From: Circinella umbellata
Lineage: Eukaryota > Mucoromycota > Mucoromycetes > Mucorales > Lichtheimiaceae
NCBI GenBank assembly: GCA_025093555.1
Contig: JAIWNF010000018.1
Coordinates: forward strand, 124,001 to 188,000
Reading direction: 5' to 3'
DNA: 64,000 nt
The position numbers were made by a program, and so were the translations under genes. Position 1 is the first letter of the stretch, and each line of letters opens with the position of its first letter. The notes below the pieces were generated by a model. The model worked only from the letters and a program-made list of their open reading frames with translations. It was not told the DNA's origin and made no database searches. This document shows, piece after piece, positions 39,932-52,259 of this stretch.

Positions 39932-41099
39932 GCTAAATTATTGGTTTATAAAATAATTGTTTGATGTGGCTATGTTTTCTTTTTTCTCTCTTGATTGTAG
40001 AGTAGAGTATAGCGTTGATTAGAAATGATAATAAATCGTTTTTTTTTTACTACATACTTGCCTTATTTATAAGAGCAATAAAAGTTAAAGATGATAAACT
40101 TTATATACTGAGTCATAGGATCCGTCAAGTCTTCCGCATTCCGATAAAGTCCGTGGTGACACAAAATGGTTATTGTCGATGGCTCCACGTAGCGAGTCGA
40201 TGTAATATTGATAATATTGAGCTCCTAAAGCATAATAATAGTATATTAGAATGGAATTACCATAAAGCAAAATATTCAAGGCTTCCATGTTGAAAACAAA
40301 AGGATTATGTATACTTTTCAGAGGGAAATCCTTCTACGCATTTCACCAAAAATATAAAATATACGTATGATACGTAAAGCATCCGTTTATTATGCTTTTT
40401 GTAATACCATATGTAATAATGCTGTATAACAAAAAGTGAAAGGCGGTATATATACAACTGCAAGATAGCATCGCTTTAATATTCTCCCTGAATAATACGT
40501 ATAAACATATTACATATTACATGTGCTAGTGCTACCCATACCCATAACCATAACCATAGACATTGTCATATAAAACACACATGAAATCACTGTCCATCCA
40601 TTTGTTTGTATAATAAAAAGTTTATTTTAGAAGAAAGTAATTAAAAGAACCAATGTATCAGTAAGTTGTATGAATTTCAAACAACCCGACAGGAAGCACG
40701 ACGAGAACGTTCATTGGCAAAGCTTCCCAAAAAAAAAATATTTATTCCCTCAGAAGCACGTGTGTGTTGATCCTAATTGACGCGTTATCAAATAGAAACG
40801 GATGAGAATGGTTTTTGCCAAACATTATTCTTGCCACGCCATCTTGCCAAATGTTATCCTTGTTACCAATCTTTACCCGCCATCAATTGCCCGCCGACAA
40901 TTTCAGACTTGCATCCTGCAACACCACGCACTTGTATTACCCTCCTCGAGAATACATGTATAGTCTCCTTTAGGTCATACTATACTGGTTTATAATAAAT
41001 CCTCCAAATGTTCGTATCATATCCCTCGTCAACATTATATAGAGCGCAAGATCCAGCTTGTTAACATACTTCTGGTTTTGCTTTGTACCTTGGTTCCCA
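39932..41099. other. Intergenic region right of the small unknown gene
   Basis: No intact gene. Weak coding-like fragments occur (for example 40085-40288 minus and 40777-40990 plus), but none carries a recognisable motif. A short run of near-identical 6-nt units (CCATAA type) lies at about 40536-40558. Confidence 0.4.
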
Positions 41100-41640
41100 C
41101 AACTATCACTGATTTTGACACTAATGCTTGATATTGGTTTGACCAGAACCATATCAATTGGTACGCTTGGACAGAATCAAATAAAATTTGCAGGAGGTAC
41201 AAAATGGGTTCATCCGGTTGCTCAAGGATTACTTTCATCTGGGCCAGTTGTGACAACCTTTCAACTTGAATCCAAAAGCCAAGTCACCGTCATCCAGTTG
41301 ATAATTTGAACCACACCAAAAACAAAGGTCCATGTCACTGATGGAATCATCCACCCGTTGGAATAGGTAGGTATCTTGTTAAAAAGGAAACACGGAAGGC
41401 ATTGCTGCCACTGGATGAAACTTTGCCTTGGACTACCGTTTCACCTACCCAGTTAAAATGGGCGTATCCGTGAGGCATTAGCGAACCGAAAGCACGTGAA
41501 TTATCAACTATGGTTGGGATGATTTGACAATGCTGTCACTGCTGAGCAAATGCCTGGTAACAAATAGTAAAACCCGAGTCTTGTTGGTCTTTCACAAAAT
41601 CAAAAGCGTGTACTGCTAGCAACCAGCACAACAAAACTCC
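41100..41640 (-). pseudogene. Decayed gene with CxxC pairs, family unknown
   Basis: Minus-strand coding-like blocks, in order: FDFVKDQQDSGFTICYQAFA (about 41610-41550), SRAFGSLMPHGYAHFNWVGE then TVVQGKVSSSGSNAFRVSFL (about 41500-41380), DMDLCFWCGSNYQLDDGDLA then FGFKLKGCHNWPR (41336-41240), and MNPFCTSCKFYLILSKRTNW (41212-41150). They fall in different frames with stops between, so the gene is dead. Two Cys-x2-Cys units (CFWC and CTSC) suggest zinc binding. Local GC content is higher than in flanking DNA, as expected for old coding sequence. I cannot name the family. Confidence 0.45.
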
Positions 41641-41867
41641 TTCTTTTGTAAAATATGGAGAAAAAAAATGATCGTTATTTGCAGCAACGGGGTGTTCAAC
41701 CATGACAGTCGTTCAAACTGAAGGATTGTAGCCAACTTGAAAAGTTGCTGAAGTAAGATTGTTGCAGCATTTACTTCATTCTTAACAATACACAACAGCA
41801 CGGAATGCCACGAAAGAACATTCTCCAATAAAAAGACTCACCATTAAAGTAACTGAATCCCTTTCAC

Positions 41868-42083
41868 ATGCATACTTGGATTTTACCCTTTCCATTGAAG
41901 CTTGTATACCATAATCAGCTCAATTTTCCTTCCTTGTTATTCCACAAAAAGAAAAACAAGGTGTACCAATGGAAAACGTCAATAATCCGAACATGTCAAG
42001 CTTACGAAAAGAGTTGGATCGAATTTGTCAAGGAACTAGAGACATGTCCAAGAACAATCGTTCCAAAAGAACCGTTTGGGTAA
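41868..42083 (+). pseudogene. Coding-like fragment of unknown origin
   Basis: An open frame whose second half reads TCQAYEKSWIEFVKELETCP then RTIVPKEPFG before a TAA. Amino-acid usage is protein-like, but the first half (T-rich) is not, and no neighbouring exon joins it. Probably a leftover of a decayed gene. Confidence 0.3.
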
Positions 42084-44156
42084 TGAAAGTTATATTATCA
42101 TTCGAACCAAGCAGCATTCGTAAAATAATACAAACACAATCATAAGTTGGAAAAAGTTTCAAACCTCTTTTTTATTTCCTATACCCAAAGCGACTAACCA
42201 CAAGTCAAAGAAAAAAAAAAGGCTGCTGTTTTTTTTTCTCAAAAGTTAAGGAAAAGAGGCGGCAATTAAGAAATTACCTGAAACTTTTTCCTGGTTCTTT
42301 ACCAAAGATTAACCATAAGGTTAAGGCTGCATGCTAGTTTCTTTTCTTCAGGAAAAAAAACGACGCGCATAATGTGGTAAGGTAGACTCCAGAACCATGG
42401 AAAGATGTAAAGAAAAGAAGAAGAGACTTTTCATTTTCGCTCGACTGCGCATTTTTGTAGAATTTCACCTGCCGCAGTAAAGAAAAAAAAAATAGGCGCC
42501 AGCTAAACAACAGCTAATTTGTTATCACCACCCAACAAGAAAAACCATGACAACTTATTTTCTATAATTTCCCCTTTTGTTGCTACTCGATGTGGTCTTT
42601 TTCACAAGATCATTTCTTTGTATAATGTATTCGCAGATAGACAACAACTATACTTAGTGCAGATCGAATAGCACGATGGTTAAAAGTGCACAAGCTGACA
42701 TTTTTATCGAAAATAATAATACAACGACCAAAACAATCAGTACATGTAGTTTAAACTATAATATATCATCAAGAAAATTTTTCATAACTATATGTACTTA
42801 ATGCAATTTATAATTGAATAAACGAAAAGACTGTTAACACCAGGTGAATCTAAATATTTATATAGAAACAAAAAGTAAAGCCATATTACGTATCAATCGA
42901 TTGCTTGAGATGTTCACATATATTATATTGTATACATTTTAAATAGATTTATACATGCATACTGTTTTTATTTATAGGCGCTTCATTTTATTTTCGCCTT
43001 TTTGCTTCTCTCTTTTTGATTATAAATATATACATGTGTATAGAAGAGCCAAATATTGAAGGTAATATAAAGCAATAGCTCCATACTATCATAACTAAAA
43101 TATCATATTTCAGTACTACGCTACCATCACATGCCCTCAACGTCTTACCCACGCTGTTATTCCAGTAGTGTATATTATATGATGAGATACCATGTATGAT
43201 AAATAATAATATCATCCAAGCCATTCATCCATGCATCCATACAAATATACCTTTTCATTTTTGTGCCCATTCTCCTAACTCATGCAAAATATTAATTAGA
43301 GTTTGTTTGACTAACTTTTGTATGAATATAAACGGATACATATTGTTGGTTTTTTTTTCTTATGTACGTGATCGCGTTCATCCATCATGTTGATATTGAA
43401 AAAAAGAACAAAGTTTATGATAAAAATACAACGCACAAAAACTTTATTGATGAAATTCATAGATGTAAGGTAGCAAAAGAAAAAGAAAAGGTTAATTAGT
43501 TCTTTATTTTTCACACACTTTATACAATATTAGCTTGTCAACAAAAAATAAACAACTAATGGCAAAGAAACCAATAAATTATGTATCTAGAAAAATTAAC
43601 GCACTAAGAGTTCTGTGCTATGTCTTGTGATGATTTATAGTTATCTTTGTTTGGTACCAATCTAATGAAGTCGTGTGAAAACTTTGGAAAGTAATATAGC
43701 TATGTGCAATATTTTGCTAAAAGTTGCGTGTATCATTTCAAACTTATTGTGGAGATAGCTTTTGATGTGTGTTTATCCATAGATATGTTGTTTTCCAGTG
43801 GTCCTTTTTATATATTTCGTACAAATGGTGTGATGACGAAAAGAAGGTAAATAATTTCAATTAGTTGAAGATTTCAGACACTGATAGTATTCATGTGTTT
43901 TTTTCAAATATTTCTAGAATAGAGACAGTGGATAGGTTATTACAAAGATGCATAATCATCAGATTTTTAGGAATTGCATATTTATAACCATATAGATCAA
44001 ATCACATAGAATAATCTGTCAAATTCAAAGATAAACTTCAGCGGGAAATCCATTCATCTTTTAAGTCTCAGCAAAAAAGCGCAAGCGATTTCTTTTGTCC
44101 TCTGTGACGGTTTGGAGTTCTCACTCTCTAATTCTTTCCTGTCGACTGCACTAAAA
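42084..44156. other. Intergenic region upstream of AQR
   Basis: No gene recognised. It contains a 13-bp inverted repeat (42149-42161 and 42279-42291) and A/T homopolymers. The last 150 bp are the presumed AQR promoter and leader. Confidence 0.45.
42149..42291. repeat. 13-bp inverted repeat around a spacer of about 117 bp
   Basis: GGAAAAAGTTTCA at 42149-42161 and its exact reverse complement TGAAACTTTTTCC at 42279-42291. It might be the ends of a very short MITE, but no target duplication is evident. Chance is possible at this length. Confidence 0.4.
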
Positions 44157-47100
44157 ATGTACCAGCATACGACATTGCCGCACCATGCTCCTCCCAGTGA
44201 AGTAGCAGCCGGTCATGGTACACGACAACGGAATCTGACATTGGAGGACATCAATTCCGATTCCATCTCAAAGATCGCGCAACAACATTACAGCACGAAT
44301 AAAAAACCTAAATGGGATCCAAGCGTTGTCGAAACAATCGTGGAAAAAGAACTTGATAATTTCAATTCTCGAAAGATCATGTTATTGGAATATACACAAT
44401 ACCTTGAAAAGGTAATATATACTTCTCACGATGAATACGATCTGTCTACTAGATCAGATTTCTTATATTCAAACACAAAGCTCTATTTTTTTTCTTCTAA
44501 CTTCATTTCTTATTTATTATTGAATGGAAAAAAATAAAGTACCTGTGGCCTTTTTTCGACGCGAAAACAGCAACTTTGAATCATGTATTGTCTATTTGTC
44601 TGCTTGTCAATGAAAAGTTCCGGCAACGTGTATCACCTTGGGGTAAGCTTGTATATATTTTATATTTCATTAAGACCTTGACTTTTAACTGCATATTGAC
44701 ACTGTATATCAATTTTAAATAGACACGTTCGCATCTGATTCCGCCAAATTCGTTTCCTTCTTTGGACGTGTTACTCGCCTTGTTGTTCCACCACTATCTG
44801 AAAAACTGTCATTGCGTATTCGACGTATCATTTTAATTTTTGTTATTCATTGCTTCCAAAGTTTGGAAAATCCTCTTGTTCGTAAAGAATGCTTAAAGTA
44901 AGTGTTTATTGATTATATACACATACACATCCTTGATTTCTAATTTTGCATATACACAAACACTATAGGCTAGTACCCATAACAATCTGGTCGAATTTTG
45001 CTCAAGATTCCAGACGGGAAGCCATTATGAATGAATATCCACATTTACGAAAATTATGGAATAGTGCAAAGAAGAAATTTGATGCAGCTGGTAACGCATA
45101 TTTTTAAAGGGTATAAGATATAATCAAGTTTATGGATAGAAAGTTTACATACGTTTTGGGGTAATTTTTCTTTATAGATGATGAGGCACAGGAATCACTA
45201 CAATTTGAACAGAAATGGCTGAGCACCATTCTTACTCAATTCCTTGAAACCGCCTATCAAATCCCTAAAGAAGGAGAAGGTAAAGAAAAGGATCTTCTAT
45301 TAATTTGAATCTATATTATGATAATGGAGTATTCTAAATATGTGGTATGAAAATATATAGTGGATCAAGAAATTATTCGACATTGTGAATGCTTTTTGGA
45401 ACTTTTGATTGATTTAGAAGCACAATTACCAACCAGACGATTCTTTAACGCACTACTTGATGATCATGCGGTAGTTGTACTTTGTCGTATGGCACCATTC
45501 GCAGAACGTGAGAATAAGGATGTGGAACGTATGAAACAAATGCTCGAAACTTTAACTTTCTATGCTAAATTTGAAATTAACGATCAAACTGGATTGGCAT
45601 TGACTCAAGTCGATATGACTGAATCACATTCGTCCGAATTAATTCATCTTCAGGTAAGGAAGGAAAAAAAAACCAGAAATGTGTGATTTTAGGGAAAATG
45701 GGAATTAATATATAAACATCGATGCTTTTGTACTACGTGTATATATGTCTTATAGCATGTCATATTCCGCAACTTTAAAGATGATGTTCCTGATTTACCA
45801 TTAGCCAATTTGGGGTCCATTGATACAAGAGAAGATATTTTATGGCATTTTGAACCTGTTCCTGTTGAAAAACTTGTCGAAATATGTGATGCTATTCATA
45901 TTCGTAGCCGACCTACATCAGATTCAATTGGATCACGAATTGATGCAAAGAAATTCTTGCTGGAAAGTGTGATTGCTAAATATGAAAAACGGATTAGTCA
46001 AGTCGAACGTATTAATTCGTTGCCACTGTATCCTGATGAGGTAATGAGAATGAAGTCAGATAATGTCCATTTATAGTACACATTTTGCTAAGAATTTTCT
46101 TTCTATTATTATAAATGATTTTATAGCAAACCTTATTTAATGATACACTGGTACAGACCCAATTCTATTCTGGTGAAGGACCACTTGCACTTCCAAAGCT
46201 TAATCTCCAATTCCTTACGATTCACGACTATCTTCTTCGCAATTTCACACTTTTCCGTCTCGAAAGCAGTTACGAAATTCGGCAAGATATTGAAGACGTT
46301 GCCAAGCGTCTTGCACCTCGATTAACATACCCTGATCGTAAGACCGAGTTTGCAGGTTGGGCTCGTATGGCATTACCACTCGAACATGTCAACGTGATAG
46401 ATGTTGCACAAGCCAATCTCGGAGAGAATCATCCAGCCCACGTCACAGCAGATATTAGCTATAACGTTGGGAAATATACTCATTCAATTCGACGTGAGTG
46501 GGACAGCCTTCGAAAACACGATATTGTATTCTTGCTCACAATCGAAGCAAATGAAAAGACAGTCGAAAAATATACAGATAACAAAGATTTCAAGACACAT
46601 TATGGTATCAAGTATGTGCGAGGTTGTGAAGTTATCGACATGATTGGTAGTGATGGCCGACCGATTGATGATATGCGACGACCTACTGTGGAAGAAAGAG
46701 CCACTCGTTGGTCAGGTTCTCAACGTACATTACGTGTAGCTTTGGATCCTAATCAATACAAGATGGATATGGATAGAGTTAACCGACAAAAGGGTGAGGA
46801 TGTGCACGAAACTTTTAACATTCTCGTCCGACGAAAACCACAAGAAAACAACTTTAAGGCTGTACTTGAAACAATTCGTGATTTGATGCAAAGTGATCTT
46901 GTCGTTCCAGATTGGCTGCAAAAGGTATTCCTCGGTTATGGTGATCCAAGCAGCGCTCATTATACAAATATGCCAGATCGCATCCGTGAATTGAACTTTA
47001 GAGATACATTTTTGAACTGGGATCATTTGAAGGAGAGCTTTCCCGGAAAGGTAAAATAGTAACACTGAAAACAAAATGACTTTTCTTCATGTGCTAATTT

Positions 47101-49799
47101 TATGATTTATCACTAGAATGTTGAACCGGCAGATGGATTTGCTGCACCTGTTGAACCACCATACATAATCAATTCGATAGAACAAAAAGAACAAGAAAAA
47201 CCAAGAAAGAAATCCAAAAAGTCTGCGCCACCACCACAGGAAGTTCAAGAGCAGCTCGAAGTCTCCACTTACAGAGTACCAAACGCGGGACCCTATCCCC
47301 AGGATATACCTAAACAGAATTCGGTACACTTTACACCCGTTCAAGGTAACCAAAGAATTTCAAATCTAATTTATATATACTAACAAAAATATATTGAGCG
47401 ATTATATATATATTAATTTCTTTTTGATAATTCTTTCTTTAGTTGAAGCCATTCGTTCTGGCATGAATCACGGTCTTACAATGGTTGTTGGTCCTCCTGG
47501 TACTGGCAAAACTGACGTAGCTGTCCAAACCATTGCTAATCTCTATCATAACTATCCTAATCAACATACACTCATTGTCACACACAGTAATCAAGCATTA
47601 AATCAAATATTTGAAAAAATCATGCAACTTGGTACATACTTGTCTTTTTTTTTTTAAATTATGAAAAAGCAGCTGATAAATAATTAATAATAACCTTTAT
47701 CGTTCTGCTTGATAAACACTAGATATCGATTCGAATCATTTGGTTCGTTTAGGTCATGGTGAAGAAGAACTTAATACTGAATTGAGCTTCAGCAAATATG
47801 GCCGTGTATCATCATTTTTGGAAAGACGATTAGAACTTTTACAAGAGGTGGATCGATTATCAAAATCGCTTGGTATTCCAGGTGAACATGGATCAACATG
47901 TGAAACTGCCGGATACTTTTACCGTAACCATGTATTGACGTTATGGGATCAATATATTAGCACTAACAACACTACAGCCAGCGATATTCGTAATAACTTT
48001 CCATTCGCTTATTTCTTCTCAAATGCACCAAATCCAGTTTTCGCAGATGATATGGATGCGGAACAAGCTCTTGACGCTGCTCAAGGATGTTTCAGACATT
48101 TACAAAGATTATTCGGTGAACTTGAAGAAATTCGAGCGTTTGAATTACTTCGAACTGGATATGACCGAGCAAATTATTTGATAACAAAAGAAGCCAGGAT
48201 TATTGCAATGACTTGTACACATGCTGCCCTCAAGGTGTTTATTCACAAAAACATTTCTTATATCTTTTCATGTATTTCAAAACTCATGGCAGTATGCTCA
48301 TTTTTTTTCTGAATATTTCTACTTATAGCGCTCAGAATTAGTTGGATTAAATTTCAAATATGATAACATAATTATGGAAGAAGCCGCACAAATCTTAGAA
48401 GTTGAAACATTTATTCCCATGTTACTTCAAGAACCAGAAGATGGCAAGAGTCGACTAAAACGTGTGGTGCTTATTGGTGATCATAACCAATTACCACCTG
48501 TCGTAAAAAACATGGCATTCCAACAATATGGAAATATGGAACAAAGTTTATTCACTCGATTTGTTCGATTAGGTGTTCCAACCATTCAATTGAATGCACA
48601 GGTATGTCTATATTTGAATGTATTATTTTTAAAGGTCACAGAAAAAAAATATCAATATGGGCATCATGTAAATCTTGTAGGGAAGAGCAAGATCATCTAT
48701 TGCAGATCTGTATAGTTGGCGATACGATGGTTTGGATGATTTACCTGTGATTGCTTCAACCGAAGCTTATCAACATGCTAATGCAGGCATTGCCTATGAA
48801 TACCAATTAATTGATGTTGGCAAGTATCAAGGCAAGGGTGAAACAGAACCTGTTCCTTACTTCTATCAAAATCTTGGTGAAGCTGAATATATTGTTGCTA
48901 TGTATCAATATATGCGTCTTGTTGGGTAAGTTTAATTTTTTTTCCAATGATCAAAAAGTATGGGTAAAAAAACTATTATTTATGCTAAACAATAATAATA
49001 ATTAGCTATCCTGCCGAAAAAATCTCCATATTGACAACCTATAATGGTCAAAAAGCATTGATTAATGATGTACTCGAACGACGCTGTTCGTGGAATCCAT
49101 ACTTTGGAAAACCTGGTATTGTTACTACTGTCGATCAATATCAAGGTCAACAAAATGATTGTGCGTATTACTATTATTATTTATTATTACCGCTATTACT
49201 GTAATTTTATTTATGATACTAAAACTATAATAATCAATTATAGATGTATTATTATCTCTTGTTCGTACAAAGTCAGTGGGTCATATCCGTGATGTTCGAC
49301 GTTTAATTGTTGCCATGTCTCGTGCTAAACTTGGTCTATATATTTTCTGTCGTAAAGAACTGTTTGAAAATTGTTACGAACTTCGTCCAGTCTTTGAGAA
49401 ACTTTTAAGTCGACCTGTAAAACTTTGCTTACGACCCAATGAAACATACATGACAACACGAAATGTGAGTATTAAAAACGATAGAGAAAATGAGTGCGTC
49501 CTTAAGCACATGTATTTAAAGAAAGAGAAAAAAAAAAGGAAACTAACTTATAAAAAAAATAATGAAAAAAATAATAGGTAAACGATTATTCTGAAGCAGA
49601 AACTATGGAAGATGTGGAGGAATTGGGTAAATTGGTATATAAATTAAGCCAAGAGCAAGTGGAATCAGTTCGACAAGAAACTGAAGCCAACCAGACGGAA
49701 GGAGAATCCAAAGATGAAGAAATGAAAGAAGGAGAAGAAGAGAAGCAAGAAGGAGAAGCAATGGATACAGAGGAAGGTGTTGATAATAACAACGAGTAA
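44157..49799 (+). CDS. AQR: Spliceosomal RNA helicase Aquarius (intron-binding protein, Cwf11)
   Basis: 16 exons: 44157-44411, 44540-44642, 44723-44897, 44969-45090, 45178-45279, 45361-45653, 45756-46040, 46127-47050, 47117-47345, 47443-47631, 47723-48234, 48329-48601, 48681-48925, 49006-49160, 49244-49464, 49578-49799; 1434 residues (human 1485). An N-terminal helical ARM-like region (to about 700) contains [20 protein letters not shown]. The superfamily 1 helicase core has Walker A GPPGTGKT (846-853), motif II MEEAAQ (1079-1084, the EEAA form usual in AQR rather than DEAA), motif [13 protein letters not shown], motif [12 protein letters not shown] and motif [15 protein letters not shown]. 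Known role: binds introns in the activated spliceosome and links splicing to snoRNP assembly. The start is the ATG in CTAAAAATGTAC; the longer frame begins only with TTG. The C-terminal tail is Glu-rich. The gene ends 9 bp from the convergent WHI2-like gene. Confidence 0.96.
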
Positions 49800-49808
49800 A
49801 ATGAAGGT

Positions 49809-50759
49809 TTATACAAGTGCTAACTCCAAGGTCCATGTACGCCTTGCCCACAATCGCACAGACTTGTCTTGTAACTCAACAGTGTTTCCTTCCCACCAAC
49901 ATTTTCTCTATAATAATAAAAAAAAACAAATGTAAAATCTATTTAGAAAACACAAAGACGAGCATGTTTTTCTTTTAAAGATGATTTGATGATTATAATT
50001 TGAACTTACTGCAGGTTTACGCCAAAACAATAACAACTTTTGTGCAGTAGCAACAGGGTTATCAGGACCTGCCATATTCAACAATACTAATGCCATACTC
50101 ATGACACAAGTTCGAGCCGGTTCAAGAGCTCGATAACCCCATCGATCTTGTCGATCAAACCCAGCGTCGCAAAGCATATCAATTAGGTGTTGTTCTGCCA
50201 CGTTGTTCTCACGTGCGATATTCTTTTCCAAGGCAATAAAAATCTTGTCGTTTTCTTTCAAATGTTCACCACATAATAACTTGAGTTCAGAGGTGTTTTT
50301 GGTTGTATTCGAACAAGGTACACAGAAATATTCAAGCTCTTCTCTTAATACAATAATAGGTTGCTTATTACTTAACAGGGGATGAAAGGAAACTGCCGAT
50401 GAACTATTATCGATTTTAGATGCTCGATCATAACACTCCAAGACATGTTTAAGTGCTGCTGGATCAAAATCTACATGTGTAATTTCTTCATCGTCGTCGT
50501 CATCATCGTATCGACCGTCATCATCAATTCCGTCATTATTATTACCAGCACCCAGCACAAGACCATTTGGAAACATGACAATTAAAAGACTTTCAGGTAA
50601 ACTGACAAGTATTTCTCGTTCGAGATCAATACGTGATCCTCGTAAGTTTAGTTTGAGTACTTGTGGTATGCTATCTTCAAGATCCTCGTCATCAAGGTCC
50701 TCTTCACCGGCGTCAGGTCGTTGCTGATAGATCAAATCATCATATGTTGTTACCGTCAT
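49809..50759 (-). CDS. WHI2-like BTB-domain growth regulator
   Basis: Two exons: 50759-50010 and 49907-49809, 282 residues. Residues about 35-135 read KLNLRGSRIDLEREILVSLP, then ESLLIVMFPNGLVL, an acidic insert, and THVDFDPAALKHVLECYDRA: the BTB/T1-like fold of fungal Whi2 and animal KCTD proteins. The C-terminal half includes DRQDRWGYRALEPARTCVMS and, across the intron, FWRKPARKCWWEGNTVELQD, ending RLWARRTWTLELALV. Known role of Whi2-type proteins: with phosphatases such as Psr1 they restrain growth and TORC1 signalling under amino-acid limitation and promote the stress response. The poly-Asp insert (YDDDDDDEE) is a local oddity. The stop codon lies 9 bp from the AQR stop on the opposite strand, so the 3' UTRs must overlap. 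Confidence 0.85.
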
Positions 50760-51083
50760 TTTTTTGTGTGTGTTTATGTGTGTGCTATTTTGAGGAGTAT
50801 ATTAAAGGAAAAGGAAGAAAAGAGAGTGTGGTACAAAGAAGGTTTGATTGTGATAACCTTTTTAACTACTCCTTTTTCTGCTAATCCCAAAATGGTAGAG
50901 TATACTTTTTTGTTTCATTCCAATACACTGATTAAATTTTGTAATGGTCTGTACTTTTGAATGAGTTTGCTTTTGATTACTTTAATATGGGAAAACAGAT
51001 ATATCATACAAATTATATATATATACAACAAATGAGAGAATAGGGATAAGGAAAGGGAAAACGGATAGAGAGATAAATAATAA
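50760..51083. promoter_or_regulatory. Promoter region of the WHI2-like gene
   Basis: 324 bp between the start of the WHI2-like gene and the stop of the BED-finger gene, both on the minus strand. The part nearest the start carries CA-rich sequence on the coding strand. No discrete site is assigned. Confidence 0.4.
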
Positions 51084-52259
51084 CTATAATCCTCCATCCA
51101 TTTCTGTAGTTCGATGCATAAGAGAAGCTCGAGGATTATGGCTACTGTGGTGATGTGAAGATGAAGAATTGACAGCTTCATTTTGATTACTACTATTATT
51201 GCTATTATTTCCATTATTTCCATTGTTGTTATTACTTCCAGTACCGCCACCATTGACGTTATGAGTATGAATGATTCGAGTAATTGTTGCGGCAGATGAT
51301 GTAGATGGTACGGAAGTGGATGACGAAGGGGATCTTGGTGCTATACCATTATTGGATACACTTGAATCAAATGCTGACGTTAAGGTAGAATTTTGTTGTT
51401 GTTGATGATGATGTTGTGGCTCTTGCTGGATAAGATCATAATGCTCCTCTTTTAGTAGATATTGTTGTAGTACATGAGATTTGGGAACAGCATATCCAGG
51501 GCGCATCCGTTTTAAAAATGAGGCAAATTCCTGATTATCTACTACGTTGAATGGTATACTAGCTGAAAATAACGCACGTGCAAGATTATAATCCAACATC
51601 CGTTGCGACATGGGATCAGATGATGCCAGATTACCTGGCGCGTCACTGGTACTATTACTATTACTACTACTGTGATGGCTCTGACTATTGGCGGTATGAC
51701 GATGATGATGATGGTGATGATTTGAATATTGATGGGGTGAAGGTGATGAAGGAGATGATAAATTTTCATAACGATTACTATTACCATTATTATTGCTGTT
51801 ATTATTGTTGTTGGAGGAAGATAGTGAGGATGAGGTCGAAGTTGCTGCAGCTCGATATGCTCCTGAATTATTAGATAAATTACCACCAGCAAGACTATTA
51901 TTTGCTATCGTTGATAATGCTCTATCTATTTCTATCGTTTGATAGGATGATGATGACGATGATTGTTGTTGTTGTTGTTGTTGACGTTGTTGTAAAAGCT
52001 GAAGTACTTCTTGAGTCATAACCGATCGTTCTGCAGCTTGTACAGTTAAAGCTTTTCCTCGAGCAGCTTCTTTTTGTAATAATTCCTCACGTAATGCTTC
52101 AGGAATTTTCGTACATTTCCGTAACAAATGTTGGTGAAGTCGAGTCACACCACATGCTTGTTGATGAGTACAAAAGTTGCATTGAGCTTTACGACCTCTA
52201 CCATAGGGTCCAGGAACTATTGTGAAATATTGCCAAATGTTACTTTGAGGTCGTGGCAT
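51084..52259 (-). CDS. BED-type zinc finger protein related to hAT transposases (domesticated or truncated)
   Basis: Single exon, 391 residues. The start is the ATG at 52259 (MPRPQSNIWQYFTIVPGPYG); the longer frame begins only with TTG. Residues 5-50 form a BED-like finger: WQYF, CNFC and TRLHQHLLRKC. A helical Gln-rich segment, then poly-Ser/Asn and a His run (YSNHHHHHHRH), follow. Near residue 220 is SQRMLDYNLARALFSASIPF, then NVVDNQEFASFLKRMRPGYA and VPKSHVLQQYLLKEEHYDL, which is the block joining the BED finger to the catalytic core in hAT transposases (DUF659-like). The RNase H core and hAT dimerisation domain are absent. The rest is Ser/Asn/Gln-rich. Inferred: a DNA-binding protein derived from a hAT transposase, perhaps a transcription regulator. 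Frame and composition are intact, favouring a functional gene. Confidence 0.8.
   Translation of the reverse strand: MPRPQSNIWQYFTIVPGPYGRGRKAQCNFCTHQQACGVTRLHQHLLRKCTKIPEALREELLQKEAARGKALTVQAAERSVMTQEVLQLLQQRQQQQQQQSSSSSSYQTIEIDRALSTIANNSLAGGNLSNNSGAYRAAATSTSSSLSSSNNNNNSNNNGNSNRYENLSSPSSPSPHQYSNHHHHHHRHTANSQSHHSSSNSNSTSDAPGNLASSDPMSQRMLDYNLARALFSASIPFNVVDNQEFASFLKRMRPGYAVPKSHVLQQYLLKEEHYDLIQQEPQHHHQQQQNSTLTSAFDSSVSNNGIAPRSPSSSTSVPSTSSAATITRIIHTHNVNGGGTGSNNNNGNNGNNSNNSSNQNEAVNSSSSHHHSSHNPRASLMHRTTEMDGGL

Noticed and set aside
40085..40288. 67-codon minus-strand frame with Tyr runs
   Set aside because: A weak resemblance to transposon-encoded nucleases could not be anchored to any motif.
44112..44156. 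Longer N-terminus for AQR
   Set aside because: The extension begins with TTG, not ATG; the first ATG is at 44157.
49603..49851. Overlapping minus-strand frames at the end of AQR
   Set aside because: Antisense of a Glu/Gln-rich tail; biased codons only.
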